Shown here one piece after another: positions 6,002 to 9,479 of a DNA stretch of 9,479 nt; positions within the stretch are counted from its first letter, which is position 1, and every line of letters begins with the position of its first letter. Source of the stretch: JBEBSD01 sp040394475 (GTDB lineage Bacteria > Bacteroidota > Bacteroidia > Cytophagales > Spirosomataceae). Location: the NCBI GenBank assembly GCA_040394475.1, contig JBEBSD010000132.1, forward strand, positions 1 to 9,479, written 5' to 3'. Under the pieces are notes generated by a model that was not told the DNA's origin, did not search any database, and saw nothing but the letters and a program-made list of their open reading frames with translations. The position numbers and the translations under genes are program-made.

Positions 6002-9000
6002 ATGTTGCAAAAAAAAATACGACAACTTGGGGCTTTGTGCTTGCTATGTCTTGCCTTCAGCCCGGCAATACTGGCCCAGGAATCCATTGGATTGGAGTGG
6101 ATCAAGGCGATCACGAGGGGGGGCACGGGGAACAACTCGGCGACGCCATGGGCGGTTACCAGGGATGTGCAGGGAAATTTGCTGATTACAGGAAGCTTTA
6201 TCGGAATAGTTGATTTTGATCCCGGACCCGCCACTTATTATCTGGACGCCGGTCCCCGAACGGAAATTTTTGTGTTGAAGCTCAACGCATCCGGAAGCCT
6301 GGTATGGGCAACGAAGATGACCGGTGGCAGCAACCCCTCTTTTGGCTTTGGAATAGCCTCAGATGGCTCCGGAAATGTATATGTTACCGGACATTTTTCA
6401 GGTACCGTCGATTTTGACCCCGGAATCGGTGTTTACAATCTTACGACGCAGGAGGCGGGCATTTCCAATATTTTCGTTCAGAAGCTGGATGCGCAGGGAA
6501 ACTTTGTCTGGGCAAAATCGATGGGTGGAGACTTGTCCTGCGAGGGCAACGCAATTCAAGTGGATGCGGCCGGGAATGTGTATTCTACAGGCTATTTCAG
6601 AAGTACAGTTGATTTTGATCCGGGTGCCGGTACGCACCTGCTGGAGTCCAATGGCACAGGAGCTTCGGCGTCGAACGCCTACATTCAAAAACTGGACTCA
6701 CAAGGAAATTTTGTATGGGTTAAGAGCATGTGGACAAGTGAAGGCAATGGGATAAGTCTGGATGGAGAAGGAAATATCTACACCACGGGTCTATTCGGCG
6801 GAACGGTCGATTTCGATCCGGGGACTGGTACCTATAACCTTGTTCAGAATGGAGCTGATCGAAATTCCTTCATTCAGAAACTGGATGCCGACGGCAATTT
6901 TATGTGGGCCAGAAGTACGGGGGGAGGAAGCAACACAGGGGCGGCTATTCAGGTAGATGCTGCCGGAAATGTGTATTCCACGGGCGTTTTCACTGGTACA
7001 GTTGATTTTGATCCGGGTGCCGGCATCTATAACCTGACTTCACTGCCAGCTGACGCAAATAGCATGTTTGTACAGAAATTGGATACAAACGGCGATTTTG
7101 TTTGGGTGCGGGCTGTTCTGGGACTGGCGCAAGGGGATGACATCGATGTGGATGCGGCCGGCAACGTTTACTGTGTTGGGGAGTTCTATGGTACTGCTGA
7201 TTTTGATCCGGGTGCGGGGACTTATGAGTTGGTAGCTGAGGGACGTAATGTGTTTGCACTGAGTTTGAATGCGGCCGGTGATTTTGTATGGGCAAAAAAA
7301 ATTAGAGGTACACCGGGCTATGCTGGCGGGGTGAGTGTGAATGAGGAGGGTAGTGTGTTCGTTGTCGGGCGTAGTGATGCTGGCGTTTCGGGCGAAGGAG
7401 CTTGTAACTATTCAGTTGCTCCGGGTGCGTTTATTGCAAAATTGAGTGATGCCGAATTGCCGGAGGGATTTGCAGTCTCGCCCAGTATCATCGGGCCGCT
7501 GAACCAAACTTCTTGCGTGCTGGGAATCCCCGGCATTATTACCGGTAACAGTGTTCAGGTAACCGCGCCATCAGGCGATACACGCGCGTTAACGTTTCAA
7601 TGGCAGGTTGCTACAGCCACGGCCGGGCCCTGGGAGGATATACCGGGAGAAATATTTGCAGATTTGCAGCCGCTTTCAGGGAACATTACGCGCTATTACC
7701 GTCGCCAGGTAAAGGCTGTAACGGCCTATTGCGAGTTGCAGGTAGTTGCTACCTCGGAGATAGCAACCATAGCAATCAGTAGCGATATTGCGCCCATTGC
7801 CAATGCCGATGGACCGCAGTGGTTTGTCTGCGGCGAGAATAACAATACGGTGACGCTGAACGGTTCGGCAGACGGAGTGGCCCCTTTTTCCTACGCCTGG
7901 TTTCAAGGCAGTTCCAGTTACGGAACATTGGTCGGATCCAGCAGCGCCTTTACGACACCGGCGATCACGGCTGCTACTACCTATACGTTACAGGTTACCG
8001 ATGCACAAGGATGTATAGATATTGAACAGGTTACCATCGTGCCCGTCGTGGCGAATGCGGGCGCGGATCAATCCCTTTGCCAGGGGGAACTGGGTGTACA
8101 GATCGGCACGCCGCCTATTGCGGATCCCAGCGTTGTCTATACATGGGAAGTGCTATCCGGAACGGCCGGAAGCCTGAGTTGTACCAGTTGTGCCCAACCG
8201 GTAGCCCAGCCGTCGGTAGATACACAATACCAACTGACGACCACAGTACCGGTTAAAGGCGGTGCTACCTGTTCGTCTGTCAGTACGGTATGGGTCAGAC
8301 CGGTCAGCGCTCCTAACAACCTGCTGGAATTTGCGGGCAGCGACAAAGTAATTTGTTATGGCGAGACCGTTACGCTAGGTGGCGCCAGCGCAGGAACCGG
8401 GTATTCGTATACCTGGTCGTCGGGTCAATACCTGAGCAGCGCTTCCGCGTTTAACCCTACTTTCAACGCAGGAACCGCACATGCCAGTTGTCCGATGGTG
8501 TATACCGTCTCGGCCAGTAAAGACGGCTGTACGTTTACGGACGAAGTAAAGGTGTCTGTAATAGAATCGGATATTGACTTCCAGGATGAAACAAAATGCG
8601 GTCCGCTTTGGGTGGGTTCCCGGGAAATCGGTAATTATAATTGTACGGATGCCACCTATTCATGGAGCCTGGTAAGTGGTACCGGCAGCATTATTGCTAC
8701 CCGGAACAATGACCGGGAGGCGTTTCTCATCAGTACAAGTGGTGCAAGCGTGTTCCGGCGTACCGTAACGGTAGACGGGTTTTCCTGCTCCGCCGATATA
8801 CAGATTGAACCGTGTACGGTCGGTACTTGTGACTTTGAACTCATTACGCTTTCCAGCCAGGGATGTCCCAAAGTGTTCGGTGATTTCGCAGAACTCCGGG
8901 TTGGAACGAAATTTCTAAACCCGGACGACTATACCTTCCAATGGAGTCCGGCTAATATGGTGGACAACGATGAGGCGCCAACGGTGACGATTACCAACAC

Positions 9001-9479
9001 CAGTCCGTTTACGCTTACCCTGACCGTCACCAACAAGCATGATCCATCCATTCAATGTTCGGAAAGTATCGACATAAACACGCCCGGTTGGACATTGCCT
9101 GACTTTACCATGTCGGGCGGAACAGGATGTGTGGGCACGCCTATCCAGATCGGAGGCGCCGGCGCCGGCGGGTTCAGTTACCAATGGAGCGCCGTTACCG
9201 GGCTGAGCGATCCCAGTGCCCCTAATCCGTTCGCTACCGTCAGTGAATCTACTTCCTATACAGTAGTAGTGACGGAAGATGCCACGGGATGTGCCAGTAC
9301 GTATACGGTACCGGTAACTGTAAGTACGATATGGGTGGATGCGGGTCCTGACCGCGCTGTTTGTAACGGGGGAACTGCCACACTCGGTGTACCTGCTCCT
9401 TCCGGTACGGGCTGGACCTATCAGTGGGAACCTTCGGAGACTGCCTGGGCCAATGGCACCAACAGCACGCAGCCGCAGC
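6002..9479 (+). CDS. Giant secreted surface protein: DFDPG propeller followed by Ig-like modules (partial at window end)
   Basis: I translated this frame from ATG 6002-6004 to the window end: 1159 codons with no stop, so the C-terminus is missing. Residues 1-25 form a signal peptide (basic MLQKKIRQ, a Leu/Cys/Ala core, cleavage after Ala25 in ILA-Q). Residues 30-485 form a seven-bladed propeller of SBBP-like repeats with six DFDPG motifs, at Asp71, 137, 204, 270, 335 and 400, and a degenerate seventh blade. From about 497 onward come at least eight Ig-like modules of 78-105 residues, each opening near a Cys and most closing near a second Cys. A CTSC motif at 727-730 is of a kind common in Bacteroidota adhesin-like proteins. 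No enzyme motif is visible. By family the protein should be exported and shown at the cell surface, probably by type IX secretion with a C-terminal sorting or gliding-motility-type domain, but that end is not visible. Adhesion or carbohydrate binding is inference. It follows the hybrid regulator on the same strand after 626 bp, so it probably has its own promoter. Confidence 0.93.
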   Translation, partial: MLQKKIRQLGALCLLCLAFSPAILAQESIGLEWIKAITRGGTGNNSATPWAVTRDVQGNLLITGSFIGIVDFDPGPATYYLDAGPRTEIFVLKLNASGSLVWATKMTGGSNPSFGFGIASDGSGNVYVTGHFSGTVDFDPGIGVYNLTTQEAGISNIFVQKLDAQGNFVWAKSMGGDLSCEGNAIQVDAAGNVYSTGYFRSTVDFDPGAGTHLLESNGTGASASNAYIQKLDSQGNFVWVKSMWTSEGNGISLDGEGNIYTTGLFGGTVDFDPGTGTYNLVQNGADRNSFIQKLDADGNFMWARSTGGGSNTGAAIQVDAAGNVYSTGVFTGTVDFDPGAGIYNLTSLPADANSMFVQKLDTNGDFVWVRAVLGLAQGDDIDVDAAGNVYCVGEFYGTADFDPGAGTYELVAEGRNVFALSLNAAGDFVWAKKIRGTPGYAGGVSVNEEGSVFVVGRSDAGVSGEGACNYSVAPGAFIAKLSDAELPEGFAVSPSIIGPLNQTSCVLGIPGIITGNSVQVTAPSGDTRALTFQWQVATATAGPWEDIPGEIFADLQPLSGNITRYYRRQVKAVTAYCELQVVATSEIATIAISSDIAPIANADGPQWFVCGENNNTVTLNGSADGVAPFSYAWFQGSSSYGTLVGSSSAFTTPAITAATTYTLQVTDAQGCIDIEQVTIVPVVANAGADQSLCQGELGVQIGTPPIADPSVVYTWEVLSGTAGSLSCTSCAQPVAQPSVDTQYQLTTTVPVKGGATCSSVSTVWVRPVSAPNNLLEFAGSDKVICYGETVTLGGASAGTGYSYTWSSGQYLSSASAFNPTFNAGTAHASCPMVYTVSASKDGCTFTDEVKVSVIESDIDFQDETKCGPLWVGSREIGNYNCTDATYSWSLVSGTGSIIATRNNDREAFLISTSGASVFRRTVTVDGFSCSADIQIEPCTVGTCDFELITLSSQGCPKVFGDFAELRVGTKFLNPDDYTFQWSPANMVDNDEAPTVTITNTSPFTLTLTVTNKHDPSIQCSESIDINTPGWTLPDFTMSGGTGCVGTPIQIGGAGAGGFSYQWSAVTGLSDPSAPNPFATVSESTSYTVVVTEDATGCASTYTVPVTVSTIWVDAGPDRAVCNGGTATLGVPAPSGTGWTYQWEPSETAWANGTNSTQPQ
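6173..7455 (+). repeat. Seven propeller blades of about 66 codons with VDFDPG motif
   Basis: Each blade reads roughly G-N-V-Y-x-T-G-x-F-x-G-T-V-DFDPG, then about 20 variable residues, then F-V-Q-K-L-D-x-x-G-N-F-V-W-A. The motif starts at bases 6212, 6410, 6611, 6809, 7004 and 7199, a spacing of 65-67 codons. The seventh blade (from 7349) keeps the G-x-V-x-V-x-G and F-I-A-K-L parts but has lost DFDPG. The lone W-I-K-A strand just after the signal peptide probably closes the ring with the last blade. The acidic motif could bind calcium; that is inference. Confidence 0.85.
7490..9479 (+). repeat. Array of at least eight Ig-like modules with paired cysteines
   Basis: The modules begin near Cys505, 610, 693, 785, 866, 955, 1043 and 1121, in a context such as D-x-x-x-C-x-G-x-x-x-x-L-G. 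A second cysteine follows 54-72 residues later, at 577, 671, 757, 843, 929, 1019 and 1097, often as G-C. Aromatic Y-x-W strands lie between them. The pattern resembles PKD/Ig-like adhesin modules stabilised by a disulfide after export. Unlike the blades, the modules differ strongly at the sequence level, so they are old duplications. The last one runs off the window. Confidence 0.75.

Noticed and set aside
5971..6234. 87-codon minus-strand frame covering the start of the giant gene
   Set aside because: It overlaps a clear signal peptide and the first blade on the plus strand and its product has no recognisable feature.
6398..6755. Overlapping open frames on both strands across the DFDPG blades
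   Set aside because: They repeat because the blades repeat, and their products are low-complexity. The 6002 frame has the signal peptide and coherent domains, so these are shadows.
6990..7295. 101-codon minus-strand frame rich in His, Pro and Gln
   Set aside because: It is the reverse complement of propeller coding sequence; its composition comes from the repeated GATTTTGATCCGGG-type bases.

Overview
The window looks like chromosomal DNA from a Bacteroidota species, probably of the Chitinophagales/Cytophagales kind. The evidence is a full-length hybrid two-component regulator of the type found almost only in that phylum, a very large secreted protein built from DFDPG propeller blades and Cys-paired Ig-like modules (typical of type IX secretion cargo), and start codons with little or no Shine-Dalgarno sequence. 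I name no genus.

Layout. Bases 3-83 hold the C-terminal tail of an unidentified plus-strand gene. Bases 84-324 are non-coding and dominated by a nested inverted repeat (121-277). A six-helix membrane protein resembling the DUF308/HdeD family lies on the minus strand (325-891). This left part is visibly richer in A+T than the rest. Bases 892-1346 separate divergent genes and contain an 11-bp direct repeat 120 bp apart and a 9-bp near-perfect tandem repeat. Bases 1347-5375 encode a 1342-residue hybrid two-component regulator: secreted two-propeller sensor, Y_Y_Y domain, membrane helix, histidine kinase, receiver and AraC-type DNA-binding domain. All its catalytic residues are present.

The 626-bp gap 5376-6001 is the most unusual non-coding stretch. 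It holds a cluster of three related perfect hairpins (one with a 20-bp stem), a hexamer CGGGCT repeated every 15 bp, a terminator-like stem with A and T tracts, and two further dyads close to the next start codon. From 6002 to the window end runs an open frame of at least 1159 codons. It encodes a signal peptide, a seven-bladed DFDPG propeller and at least eight Ig-like modules with paired cysteines, and is cut off by the window edge.

How they may work together. Regulators of this class usually sit beside the genes they control, most often SusC/SusD polysaccharide-uptake loci. No SusC or SusD is visible here; the downstream neighbour is the giant surface protein. A reasonable but unproven inference is that the regulator senses an extracellular ligand and controls this surface protein or genes beyond the window. 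I found no RNA gene, CRISPR array, transposase or phage gene.
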